Positions 7,101-12,221 of a DNA stretch of 12,221 nucleotides are shown piece after piece; position 1 is the first letter of the stretch, and every line of letters starts with the position of its first letter. The position numbers were made by a program, and so were the translations under genes. Location of the stretch: assembly GCF_042679605.1 (NCBI RefSeq), contig NZ_JBHTMU010000064.1:1-12221 (forward strand), read 5' to 3'. The notes below the pieces were generated by a model. It did not search any database. It saw only the letters and a list, made by a program, of their open reading frames with translations, and had not been told where the DNA came from. The stretch is from Litorisediminicola beolgyonensis. Its GTDB lineage: Bacteria > Pseudomonadota > Alphaproteobacteria > Rhodobacterales > Rhodobacteraceae.

Positions 7101-8026
7101 CGACCCCGGTGCTGCCGCTCTTTCTCGACCTGCCGCTTCTGACCGGCGACGAGGTCCCGCACGCCCCGCACCTGGCGCTGACGGCGCGGCCCTGGCCCGG
7201 AAGCGCGGCGCTCTACGGCTCGGCGACCGGCGACGGGTTCGAGCTTCTGGACGTGATCGCCGGGCGCTCGACCATCGGGCGCACCCTGACGCCGCTTTTC
7301 GCGGGGCCCTCGGGCCGGGTCCAGCGCGGCGCGGAGCTGCAGCTCGAGATGCTGACCGGCCAGCTTGCGGCGATCTCGGACGAGGCGTTCCTCGCGGGCG
7401 GCAACGCGCTGGCCATCGGCGATGGCAGCCCCGGCGCCTGGGAGGTGCTGCAGTTCCGGGACGCGCGACTAGGTGGGCCCAGGACGTGGTTTCTGGGGCA
7501 TCTCCTGCGCGGTCAGGCGGGCACCGACGGCGTCATGCCCGAGGTCTGGCCCGCGGGCTCCTGGGTGGTGCGGCTCGACGGCACGCCGCGCCAGATCCCG
7601 CTCACGCGCGCCGAGCGGCGGGTTTCGAAACATTACCGGGTCGGTCCGGCGCGGCGCGGCTATGACGATCCGAGCTATACCGAGGCGGTCCACGCCTTCG
7701 ACGGCATCGGCCTGCGACCCTATGCGCCCGCCCACCTCCGGGCCAGGCCGCAGGGCGGCGATTTTCGGCTGAGCTGGGTGCGGCGCACGCGGCTCGACGG
7801 CGACGATTGGTCGGCGCCCGAGGTGCCCCTCGGCGAGGAGAGCGAGGCCTATCTCCTGCGGGTGATGGCGGGCGAGACGGTGCTGCGCGAGGTCACCCTT
7901 GGCGCGCCCGCCTGGACCTACCCGGCGGCGTTGCGCGCGGCGGATGGCGCGGCCAGCGAGATCCGCGTGGCGCAGATCTCGGCCCGCTTCGGCCCGGGAC
8001 CGGCGGCACGGCTGGCGGTGGGATGA
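4133..8026 (+). CDS. g15: GTA megatron / host-specificity tail fibre protein (g15)
   Basis: A 1297-residue protein, near the RcGTA g15 length. The first 45 residues are Gly/Ala-rich and hydrophobic, followed by FRLTGAGEGAAIAEVFGRMR, typical of lambda-J/megatron N-termini. A six-glycine run lies near residue 101, and a CxxC (C292, C295) lies in VSWFGDDLRCDRC. Residues about 440-740 form the GTA TIM-barrel-like domain, with candidate acids E469 (TIGSEMRGL) and E650 (IWFTELGCPAVDKG). A phage tail hub-like domain follows (about 790-960), with AEARQTAERWLSETR and LPPSLWHLGAGDIVTL. The C-terminal third resembles the rcc01698-type domain (VLQFRDARLG, HLLRGQAGTDG). It forms the base of the tail and probably contacts the recipient envelope. 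A GGAGG site lies upstream at about 4121. The frame is intact throughout. Confidence 0.93.
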   Translation: MATILLSAAGAAIGSSIGGSVLGLSMTAVGRFMGATLGRVIDQRLMGQGSETVETGRIDRFRLTGAGEGAAIAEVFGRMRVGGQIIWATEFTEHVTTRGGGGGGKGAAPAQPKIREYSYSVSLALALCEGEIAGVTRLWADGAELPLADLDIRVYRGTRDQQPDPLIEAVEGAGAVPAYRGTAYLVIEDLDLGRFGSRVPQFSAEVVRPSTEDDDVPALIRGVAMIPGTGEYALAPEPEYLDFGGGSHGVANVNTPSEASDFATSFGALQVDLPQVRATSLVVSWFGDDLRCDRCTLRPKVEQKEFDGRDRPWRVAGLGRDDAQAVPRQEGGVVYGGTPSDASVIGAIRHMRDAGQAVLLYPFILMEQLAGNGREDPWTGASDQPALPWRGRITTSLAPLRSGSPDGTAAARAEVAAFFGTANATDFAVSESGVTYTGPDEWGFRRFILHHAALAAAAGGVDSFTIGSEMRGLTQIRDDLGFPAVDQLIALAAEVRALLPDAKLGYAADWSEYFGYHPQDGSGDLRFHLDPLWADPNIDFIGIDNYMPLSDWRDGDTHADVAHGACHDLDYLMANVAGGEGYDWYYPSSEARAAQRREPIRDGAHGEDWVWRYKDLRGWWSNRHHERIGGVRQETPTAWQPGSKPIWFTELGCPAVDKGTNQPNVFVDPKSSESHLPYHSSGRPDALIQRQYLRAMHLYWGDPDHNPRSEVYDGRMVDMSRAFVWAWDARPYPWFPGKAELWADAPNHRLGHWITGRSSDRSLASVVAEICAASGLTEIDTTRLYGTVRGYAVPQVADARARLQPLMLAYGFDAVEKGGALQFVSRTGTPARSLDPERLVAGDEATLSETRAAPAEEAGRVRVGFIEAGGDHEPASEEAVLPDEATHAVSDSELPLLMSRAEARQTAERWLSETRIARDSLRFALPPSLWHLGAGDIVTLPREGGDLRARIDRVETGTHRMVDAVRIEPDTYIASDLPEAAPRLRPFAPATPVLPLFLDLPLLTGDEVPHAPHLALTARPWPGSAALYGSATGDGFELLDVIAGRSTIGRTLTPLFAGPSGRVQRGAELQLEMLTGQLAAISDEAFLAGGNALAIGDGSPGAWEVLQFRDARLGGPRTWFLGHLLRGQAGTDGVMPEVWPAGSWVVRLDGTPRQIPLTRAERRVSKHYRVGPARRGYDDPSYTEAVHAFDGIGLRPYAPAHLRARPQGGDFRLSWVRRTRLDGDDWSAPEVPLGEESEAYLLRVMAGETVLREVTLGAPAWTYPAALRAADGAASEIRVAQISARFGPGPAARLAVG

Positions 8027-8045
8027 GGCTCCGGCAGGTGGAGGA

Positions 8046-8459
8046 TCAGCCGGGCACCTCGATGGTGATGCGGGTGATCGTCCGCCCGTATCCGTAGACA
8101 TCCACGACCATGTAGGTGCCGCATCCGCGTGTGCAGGAGAGGACATTGCGAGCGTATTGCTCGTAGTAATGCGGCACGTCCATCACGCGTGGGCCGATCT
8201 GGGCGCGCATGGCGCGGTCCGAGAAGATCGGGTCGGATTGGTCGTGTCTGTGGCTGATACCGAAGCGGTGAAAGTTCGCGCGATCCTGCGCGATCAAAGC
8301 CGCGAAAGAGGTCAGCCTCTGGCCGCTGGAGGTCCGGTGATCTTCATCGCCGAGATCAGCGATATAGTGGGCGAGAAGCCGTTCCTGCGCGAGGGCATCT
8401 GTCGGGACGAGGGCAGAGAGAGCCGCAAGCGTGGCGGCAAGGGGGAAAAATCGTCTCAT
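8046..8459 (-). CDS. Small secreted protein of unknown function
   Basis: A 137-residue protein read convergently towards g15, with only 19 bases between the two stops. The N-terminus MRRFFPLAATLAALSALVPT followed by DALAQ is a clear Sec signal peptide with likely cleavage after A24. The mature part begins with QERLLAHYIAD, has SSGQRLTS and the striking block AQDRANFHRFGI (residues 57-68), and then two cysteines (C109, C113; SCTRGCGTY) before a beta-rich C-terminus (YMVVDVYGYGRTITRITIEV). I recall DRAN(F/Y)HRFG-containing secreted hypothetical proteins in Rhodobacterales, but no function is known to me. The ATG is preceded by GGAG about ten bases upstream. The two cysteines could form a disulfide in the periplasm. 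It is not part of the GTA transcript. Confidence 0.8.
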   Translation of the reverse strand: MRRFFPLAATLAALSALVPTDALAQERLLAHYIADLGDEDHRTSSGQRLTSFAALIAQDRANFHRFGISHRHDQSDPIFSDRAMRAQIGPRVMDVPHYYEQYARNVLSCTRGCGTYMVVDVYGYGRTITRITIEVPG

Positions 8460-8635
8460 ACTCGATAAGCTCCAATTCGAAATACGGATCGAGCGTAACA
8501 GGGATCGGGGCGAGCTCGAAGCGATACGCTCATACGGCTGACGGTGCCTCCACCGAGCGCCGATGATCCCGGCAATATGCGGGTCGGCGTGATCGAGGAG
8601 CGTGTCTTTGGCAAATCCCCGCTATGACCGGGCGC
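8460..8635. other. Intergenic stretch without a recognised feature
   Basis: These 176 bases separate two minus-strand genes. They must hold the promoter of the small secreted protein and the end of the DksA-like transcript. I see no convincing terminator hairpin with a T-run, no RNA gene and no credible short coding frame; a minus-strand frame of 68 codons at 8530-8736 overlaps the DksA-like gene and has no family resemblance. Confidence 0.5.
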
Positions 8636-8968
8636 TCACCCCGAGGCGCATTCGACGCAGCGGGTGACGGTCGGATCGAGCCTGAGGCGCCCCGAGGCGA
8701 TCTCTTCGCCGCAGTCTTCGCAGTAGCCGAACTCACCCTCTTCGAGCCGCGCTAGGGCGGCGGCGAGGGCGCGGCGTTCGCGGTCGCGGCGGGCCTGGGT
8801 GGCCTTGGCCATGGATTGCGACAGGAGCGCGTCCTGCCGCGACAGCCGCCCCACCGCCTGCTGATCGAGCGTCACCACCGCCTGGCCGTCGCGACCGCGC
8901 GCATCCTCGGCCTCGAGCTCGGCCAGCCGCTCGGCGATCCTGCGGCGTGCCGCGTCCTCATCGATCAT
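8636..8968 (-). CDS. DksA/TraR-family C4 zinc-finger protein
   Basis: A 110-residue protein with a long charged coiled-coil N-terminal part (residues 5-77) and a C-terminal zinc finger with ligands C83-x2-C86 and C104-x2-C107 (FGYCEDCGEEI and RCVEC). The block LDQQAVGRLSRQDALLSQ at the coiled-coil tip is typical of the short DksA/TraR proteins common in alphaproteobacteria. DksA proteins enter the secondary channel of RNA polymerase and alter promoter choice, often with ppGpp. The full DxxDxA tip motif of E. coli DksA is not evident; an SRQDA tip takes its place, so ppGpp-type activity is uncertain. The start MIDEDAARRR has an AAGGG site three to four bases upstream. The gene is divergent from cysE with 83 bases between the starts. 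Confidence 0.87.
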   Translation of the reverse strand: MIDEDAARRRIAERLAELEAEDARGRDGQAVVTLDQQAVGRLSRQDALLSQSMAKATQARRDRERRALAAALARLEEGEFGYCEDCGEEIASGRLRLDPTVTRCVECASG

Positions 8969-8994
8969 CGCCCTTGATCCCCCGGATCACCGAT

Positions 8995-9022
8995 TTGCGT
9001 TTTCCGAGGGCGAGCCTATCTG
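8995..9022 (+). promoter_or_regulatory. Possible sigma-70-type promoter for cysE
   Basis: TTGCGT at 8995-9000 and TATCTG at 9017-9022 are separated by 16 bases and lie 29 bases before the cysE ATG, in the only gap upstream of that gene. The -10 match is modest and a competing TAGTCT at 9025 is possible. The ribosome site AAAGGAGA is at 9039-9046. Confidence 0.3.
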
Positions 9023-9051
9023 CTAGTCTCGCTGCGGCAAAGGAGAGACCG

Positions 9052-9858
9052 ATGGCCAAGACCCGCGCACAAGTCGCCGAACTCGATCCCGTCTGGGCCC
9101 GCATTCTGAGCGAGGCCGAGGACGCGGTGCGCCACGAGCCGCTTCTGGGCGGGCTGGTGCATTCCTCGGTGCTGCACCACCCGACCATCGAGCGGGCGCT
9201 GGCCTATCGCGTGTCGCTGAAACTCGCCTCGGGCGAGATGTCCGAGCAGATCCTGCGCGAGATCTGCGACGAGGCCTACGGCTCGGATCCGGACCTGGCG
9301 CTGGCCGCGCGGGCCGATATTGTCGCCGTCTACGACCGCGACCCGGCCTGCCACCGGTTCCTGCAGCCGCTGTTGTTCTTCAAGGGGTTCCAGGCGGTGC
9401 AATGCCACCGGATCTCGCATTGGCTCTGGGAGCAGGGCCGCACGGACCTGGCCTATCTCTTCCAGATGCGCTGCTCGGAGGTGTTCGGGGTCGATATCCA
9501 CCCCGCCGCCAAGATCGGCCGCGGCATCATGATCGACCACGCCCATTCCATCGTGATCGGCGAGACCGCGGTGGTGGGCGACAATGTCTCGATGCTGCAT
9601 TCGGTGACGCTGGGCGGCACCGGCAAGGAGGAAGAGGACCGCCATCCGAAGATCGGCGATGGCGTGCTGATCGGCGCGGGCGCGAAGGTTCTCGGCAATA
9701 TCCGCATCGGCAATTGCTCTCGCATCGCGGCGGGCTCGGTGGTTCTGGAAGAGGTCCCGCCCTGCAAGACTGTGGCCGGGGTTCCGGCGCGGATCGTCGG
9801 CGAGGCGGGATGCCCGCAGCCCGCGATCAACATGGATCACCTGCTGCGCGGTTCCTGA
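9052..9858 (+). CDS. cysE: Serine O-acetyltransferase
   Basis: A 268-residue CysE, the enzyme that transfers acetyl from acetyl-CoA to L-serine to give O-acetylserine, the carbon skeleton for cysteine. Residues about 1-140 are the helical SATase N-terminal domain (LDPVWARILSEAEDAVRHEP), and residues about 141-255 are the left-handed beta-helix of hexapeptide repeats. The catalytic dyad is D148 (GVDIHP) and H163 (MIDHAH), 15 residues apart as in the Haemophilus enzyme, and SVTLGGTGK (184-192) is the acetyl-CoA loop. The start at 9052 follows an excellent AAAGGAGA site; the in-frame extension to 8947 would run back into the DksA-like gene. The C-terminus INMDHLLRGS resembles the tail through which CysE binds cysteine synthase and senses cysteine. 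I recall cysE as a frequent right-hand neighbour of Rhodobacterales GTA clusters. Confidence 0.95.
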   Translation: MAKTRAQVAELDPVWARILSEAEDAVRHEPLLGGLVHSSVLHHPTIERALAYRVSLKLASGEMSEQILREICDEAYGSDPDLALAARADIVAVYDRDPACHRFLQPLLFFKGFQAVQCHRISHWLWEQGRTDLAYLFQMRCSEVFGVDIHPAAKIGRGIMIDHAHSIVIGETAVVGDNVSMLHSVTLGGTGKEEEDRHPKIGDGVLIGAGAKVLGNIRIGNCSRIAAGSVVLEEVPPCKTVAGVPARIVGEAGCPQPAINMDHLLRGS

Positions 9859-9933
9859 CCTTCGGCGCTTGCGTCGCGAGGTGAGGGGGCCCCGCCTTCC
9901 ATTCATTGCGGCGCCCCGAGGGCGATTACGCGG

Positions 9934-9951
9934 GGGCGTGTTGCAACGCCC
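9934..9951. repeat. Short inverted repeat after cysE
   Basis: GGGCGT at 9934-9939 and ACGCCC at 9946-9951 form a perfect 6-bp stem with a 6-base loop, 76 bases after the cysE stop. The following bases are A-rich, not T-rich, so it is at best a weak terminator of the cysE transcript. Confidence 0.35.
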
Positions 9952-9987
9952 AGCGAAAACTAAAGAGCATTGTGCACGTGACAAAGG

Positions 9988-10056
9988 TGGAAGGGGGCGC
10001 TGCCCCCTCTTGGCCTTCGGCCAATTCACCCCCGGCGGTATTTATCGAAAAGAAGA
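9988..10056. repeat. Double-hairpin intergenic element, probable dispersed repeat
   Basis: Two perfect hairpins stand two bases apart: AGGGGGC/GCCCCCT (9992-9998 and 10002-10008, 3-base loop) and TTGGCC/GGCCAA (10010-10015 and 10019-10024, 3-base loop). They are followed by TTCACCCCCGGCGGTATTTA and then AGAAGAAG. From memory, very similar strings (G-run hairpin, TTGGCC hairpin, ACCCCCGG, TATTT, AGAAGAAG) recur between genes in Rhodobacteraceae genomes. Read on the minus strand it lies about 40 bases past the stop of the E2-like gene, and on the plus strand about 130 bases past cysE, so it may act as a two-way terminator or mRNA 3'-end stabiliser. No open reading frame of value overlaps it. 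Confidence 0.6.
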
Positions 10057-10093
10057 AGCATGGGGCGGGGTGCGCCCTCGGGGTCCGTGGCGC

Positions 10094-10927
10094 CTAGGCC
10101 AGGAGGCGGATCGGGTGTTCGAGCGCGTCCGCGAGCGCCGCGAGGATGCGGCTTGGTTCGAGGATGTCGTTTTCCTTGGCCTCCCAGGTCAGGGTCAGCG
10201 GCAGTTCGATGCGTTTCACGGGGCGTCCCACGGCGTCGAGGGTGACGGTGTCGCGCAAGCGCCCGATCTCGAGGGTGCGACCGTAGCTATCGGGCCGGGC
10301 GGAGACGAAATTGTCGAGCCCCAGGACACCGAGATTGGCAATCCGGAAATACGGGCCGCCGCCGTCGATGACCATGGGGCGCTCCGGGACATCGGCACCG
10401 GGATCGGTGCGGAGGCGGGTGATTTCTTCGGCGAAGCGCCGAAGCGGGCGGTCGAGGGGGCCGAGAAAGAGATTCCGGGCATAGCTATCCGGGCGGGCGA
10501 TGGCGAGCCCGACACCTTCGTCGAAATTCTCGTCCACCTCCCAGAGCGCGCGCTCGGCCAGCGCCGCGGCGCGGAGCAGGAGGCAGGTGAGGCCGGGGCG
10601 CGGGCCCGAGGCGCCATAGGCGGCGATGAGGTCGGCGCGGGCGGCCATCAGTGCCGTCGCGTCGATGACGCGCGTCGCGTGCAGGACGCGGCGGTCGCGC
10701 TCCCAGTCCGGATCATACCAGATCGAGGCCATGGTCTCGGCGCGATGTGGCGGCTCGGTGCTGTGTTCGCGGACGCTCTGGTCGCGGCTTATGTCGGGCG
10801 CGGCGGTGTCGAGATCGCGCAGCACGATCCGGCCGTTCGGACCGCTGCCGGTGAGGCTGGCCAAGTCGATGCCTTGCGCCTCGGCGGCGGCGCGGGCGGC
10901 GGGCGAGACGCGCAGGCGGTCGGTCAT
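10094..10927 (-). CDS. E2-like acyltransferase homolog, no lipoyl domain, degenerate active site
   Basis: A 277-residue protein. Residues 5-40 (LRVSPAARAAAEAQGIDL, then GSGPNGRIVLRDL) are a standard peripheral subunit-binding domain of 2-oxoacid dehydrogenase E2. Residues about 65-275 follow the acyltransferase domain: GVGLAIARPD, FRIANLGVLGLDNFV and a C-terminal SRILAALADALEHP helix. The catalytic DHRxxDG block is replaced: the sequence there is TWEAKEND (247-254), so the histidine aligns with A250. There is no N-terminal lipoyl domain. The start at 10927 overlaps the upstream gene's stop (ATGA); the frame extends to 11026 but that part reads through the neighbour. It is probably a binding or scaffold partner of the E1 encoded upstream, perhaps an E3-binding-protein analogue, rather than an active transacylase. 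Confidence 0.8.
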   Translation of the reverse strand: MTDRLRVSPAARAAAEAQGIDLASLTGSGPNGRIVLRDLDTAAPDISRDQSVREHSTEPPHRAETMASIWYDPDWERDRRVLHATRVIDATALMAARADLIAAYGASGPRPGLTCLLLRAAALAERALWEVDENFDEGVGLAIARPDSYARNLFLGPLDRPLRRFAEEITRLRTDPGADVPERPMVIDGGGPYFRIANLGVLGLDNFVSARPDSYGRTLEIGRLRDTVTLDAVGRPVKRIELPLTLTWEAKENDILEPSRILAALADALEHPIRLLA

Positions 10928-11166
10928 GCGAGGAGTTCCACGAGGTCGAAAGGAGGGCGCGGCCGCTCGCCCCGGACACGCGCCGCGACGGCGCGTTCGA
11001 TCGCGCCGCGATGGGCGGCGATCCATTCATAGGCCTCCTGGTGGCTCGGGCGGTCGCCGGAGCGCAGGCTCTCCATCAGGCATTCGGGGACGAGCGCTCC
11101 CTGGCCGTCGATATCGACCCGGTAGGCCTCGCGGGCGGCATCGCGGCCGCGGACGGCGACGCTCAT
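10924..11166 (-). CDS. 80-residue protein of unknown function in the E1-E2 operon
   Basis: An 80-residue protein, MSVAVRGRDAAREAYRVDID at the start and RPRPPFDLVELLA at the end. The start at 11166 overlaps the stop of E1 beta as ATGA, and its own stop overlaps the start of the E2-like gene as ATGA, so all three are probably translated in sequence from one message. The pattern EAYEWIAAHRGAIERAVAAR followed by a basic-proline stretch and a hydrophobic end is loosely like DUF1488-type small proteins, but I cannot assign it. The longer open frame up to 11697 is the antisense-like continuation through E1 beta in another frame and is not coding. Position argues for a role in the dehydrogenase complex or its assembly. 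Confidence 0.65.
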   Translation of the reverse strand: MSVAVRGRDAAREAYRVDIDGQGALVPECLMESLRSGDRPSHQEAYEWIAAHRGAIERAVAARVRGERPRPPFDLVELLA

Positions 11167-12221
11167 GCGTAGGAGACCCGGCTGGCGGCGGCGACAACCG
11201 CGTCGGCGGTGACGCGGGCCACGGCCTCGAGCGGTTCGGCATAGGGCATCGGCACGTCGGCGCCGGTCAGGACCGCGACAGGGGCGTCGAGCGCGTCGAA
11301 GGCCTCGCGCATCAGCACCGCGGCGAGATGCGCGCCGATGGCGCCCATCGGCCAGCCTTCCTCGATGGTGACGCAGCGATGGGTGCGGGTGACGCTTTCG
11401 ATCACAGCGTCTTCGTCGAGCGGACGCAGGCTGCGCAGGTCGAGCACATCCGCTGCGATCCCGTCGGCGGCCAGGCGGTCGGCGGCCTCGAGCGTGGCCT
11501 CCATCGCCGGGCCGTAGCTGACGAGCGTGACATCGTCGCCCGAGCGCCAGCGCCGCGCCTTGCCGAAGGGCACGGTGTAGTCGTCGAGGTCCGGGACCTC
11601 GAAGCTCTTGCCGTAGAGCGTCTCGTTTTCCAGAAGGATCACCGGGTTCGGATCGCGGATGGCGCTTTTCAGGAGACCCTTGGCGTCCGAGGCGCAATAG
11701 GGGGAGGCGACCTTGAGGCCCGGGACATGGGCGAGCCAGGCGGCGAAGCTCTGGGCGTGCTGGGCGCCGACGCGCGCCGCCGCGCCGTCGGGGCCGCGAA
11801 AGACGATGGGACAGGCGAGCTGACCGCCGGACATGTAATGCGTCTTGGCGGCGGAATTGACGATCTGGTCCATCGCCTGAAGCGCGAAATCCATTGACAT
11901 GAACTCCACGACGGGCTTGAGCCCGCCCCAGGCCGCGCCGACGGCGAGGCCCGCGAACCCGGCCTCGGTCACCGGCGTGTCGAGGACGCGTGTGCCGCCG
12001 AAGCGGTCGAGAAGGCCCTGGCTGATCTTGTAGGTGCCCTGCGCCTCGCCGACGCTTTCGCCCATGAGAAGCACGGTGTCGTCGCGGGCCATTTCCTCGG
12101 TCAGCGCCTCGCGCAGCGCTTCGCGCACCGGTTTGCGGACAAGGGCGGTGTCGGCGGGCCAGTCGGGTTCGGTCCGGCTGACGCCGCGCGGCGCGGGCGG
12201 GCGCGGGGCGGCGGGCCGGGG
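11163..12221 (-). CDS. 2-oxoacid (pyruvate-type) dehydrogenase E1 beta, N-terminus outside window
   Basis: 352 residues are visible with no start codon in frame that must be used: the frame stays open to the window edge. The catalytic part starts at VREALREALTEEM. It has the thiamine-diphosphate glutamate in DTPVTEAGFAG (visible residue 86), the YMSGGQLACPIVFRGPDGAA block, QHAQSF (histidine 155), ILLENETLYGKSFEVP, and the C-terminal transketolase domain with DLRSLRPLDEDAVI and VTIEEGWPMGAIGAHL. Ahead of it lies an Ala/Pro/Arg-rich stretch and then DWPADTALVRKP, which matches the linker used in alphaproteobacterial PdhB proteins that carry an N-terminal lipoyl domain. A GTG at 12126 could be taken for a start but would cut this conserved lead-in. 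It pairs with an E1 alpha presumably encoded just upstream, decarboxylating a 2-oxoacid and acylating lipoamide. Confidence 0.88.
   Translation of the reverse strand, partial: PRPAAPRPPAPRGVSRTEPDWPADTALVRKPVREALREALTEEMARDDTVLLMGESVGEAQGTYKISQGLLDRFGGTRVLDTPVTEAGFAGLAVGAAWGGLKPVVEFMSMDFALQAMDQIVNSAAKTHYMSGGQLACPIVFRGPDGAAARVGAQHAQSFAAWLAHVPGLKVASPYCASDAKGLLKSAIRDPNPVILLENETLYGKSFEVPDLDDYTVPFGKARRWRSGDDVTLVSYGPAMEATLEAADRLAADGIAADVLDLRSLRPLDEDAVIESVTRTHRCVTIEEGWPMGAIGAHLAAVLMREAFDALDAPVAVLTGADVPMPYAEPLEAVARVTADAVVAAASRVSYA

Larger units (their letters stand above)
1..8026 (+). other. RcGTA-like gene transfer agent cluster, tail module (g7-g15)
   Basis: Ten consecutive plus-strand genes match, in order and size, the tail half of the Rhodobacter capsulatus gene transfer agent: stopper end, terminator, tube, two chaperones, tape measure, distal tail, hub, peptidase and megatron. 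GTAs are domesticated prophages that package random pieces of host DNA. Seen directly: unbroken frames, stops overlapping the next start (ATGA at 164, 2818 and 3702; TGATG at 1002) and a longest gap of 19 bases. No integrase, lysis gene or attachment site is visible inside, which fits a GTA rather than a live prophage. The head genes g1-g6 must be outside to the left, so completeness of the whole system cannot be judged here. Confidence 0.95.

Noticed and set aside
4040..7171. A 1043-codon minus-strand open frame opposite g15
   Set aside because: It is the mirror of a strongly biased high-GC gene; the product is Arg/Ala/Gly-rich without family resemblance, whereas the plus-strand g15 matches a known protein along its whole length.
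8031..8053. CCGGC/GCCGG inverted repeat between g15 and the convergent gene as a terminator
   Set aside because: Only a 5-bp stem with a 13-base loop and no T-run on either strand; likely chance in GC-rich DNA.
9869..11032. A 387-codon plus-strand frame and a further 423-codon plus-strand frame at 10626-11897
   Set aside because: Both lie opposite the E2-like, small and E1 beta genes, which have clear motifs on the minus strand; the plus-strand products show none.
12126..12128. GTG as the start of E1 beta
   Set aside because: The upstream frame remains open and encodes a conserved-looking lead-in (DWPADTALV) and an Ala/Pro linker, and no good ribosome site precedes the GTG.
1..12221. tRNA, rRNA, CRISPR array, insertion sequence or attachment site
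   Set aside because: No tRNA-like cloverleaf, regularly spaced repeats, transposase-like protein or long flanking repeats were found by reading both strands.

Overview
The window is high-GC DNA from an alphaproteobacterium, almost certainly of the Rhodobacterales (Rhodobacter/Roseobacter lineage). The evidence is the protein families and gene order of a Rhodobacter capsulatus-type gene transfer agent (RcGTA), an alphaproteobacterial-style 2-oxoacid dehydrogenase E1 beta, and a hairpin-bearing intergenic motif that I recall as common in this family. Species cannot be given.

Bases 1-8026 (plus strand) hold the tail half of an RcGTA-like cluster in canonical order: the end of g7 (head stopper), g8 (tail terminator), g9 (tail tube), g10 and g10.1 (tail assembly chaperones), g11 (short tape measure), g12 (distal tail), g13 (hub with a four-cysteine motif), g14 (NlpC/P60 cell-wall peptidase) and g15 (1297-residue megatron/host-specificity protein with a TIM-barrel glycosidase-like domain). 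All complete genes are intact, near their usual RcGTA lengths, and packed with 1-11 base overlaps or gaps of at most 20 bases, as expected of one transcript with translational coupling. The capsid, portal and terminase genes would lie to the left of the window.

Bases 8027-9858 hold a convergent minus-strand gene for a small secreted protein of unknown function, a minus-strand DksA/TraR-type zinc-finger protein, and a divergent plus-strand cysE (serine O-acetyltransferase). The convergent gene marks the end of the GTA transcript.

Bases 9859-10093 are non-coding, with a small inverted repeat and a double-hairpin motif that looks like a dispersed Rhodobacteraceae intergenic element.

Bases 10094-12221 (minus strand) hold three genes joined by ATGA overlaps: a 2-oxoacid dehydrogenase E1 beta whose reading frame runs out of the window through an Ala/Pro-rich linker (so a lipoyl domain probably lies outside), an 80-residue protein of unknown function, and an E2-like protein that keeps the E3/E1-binding domain but has no lipoyl domain and has lost the catalytic histidine of the DHRxxDG motif. 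This complex, with the lipoyl arm apparently on E1 beta and a catalytically dead E2-like partner, is the least ordinary part of the window. The GTA cluster itself is a known system, here in well-preserved form.
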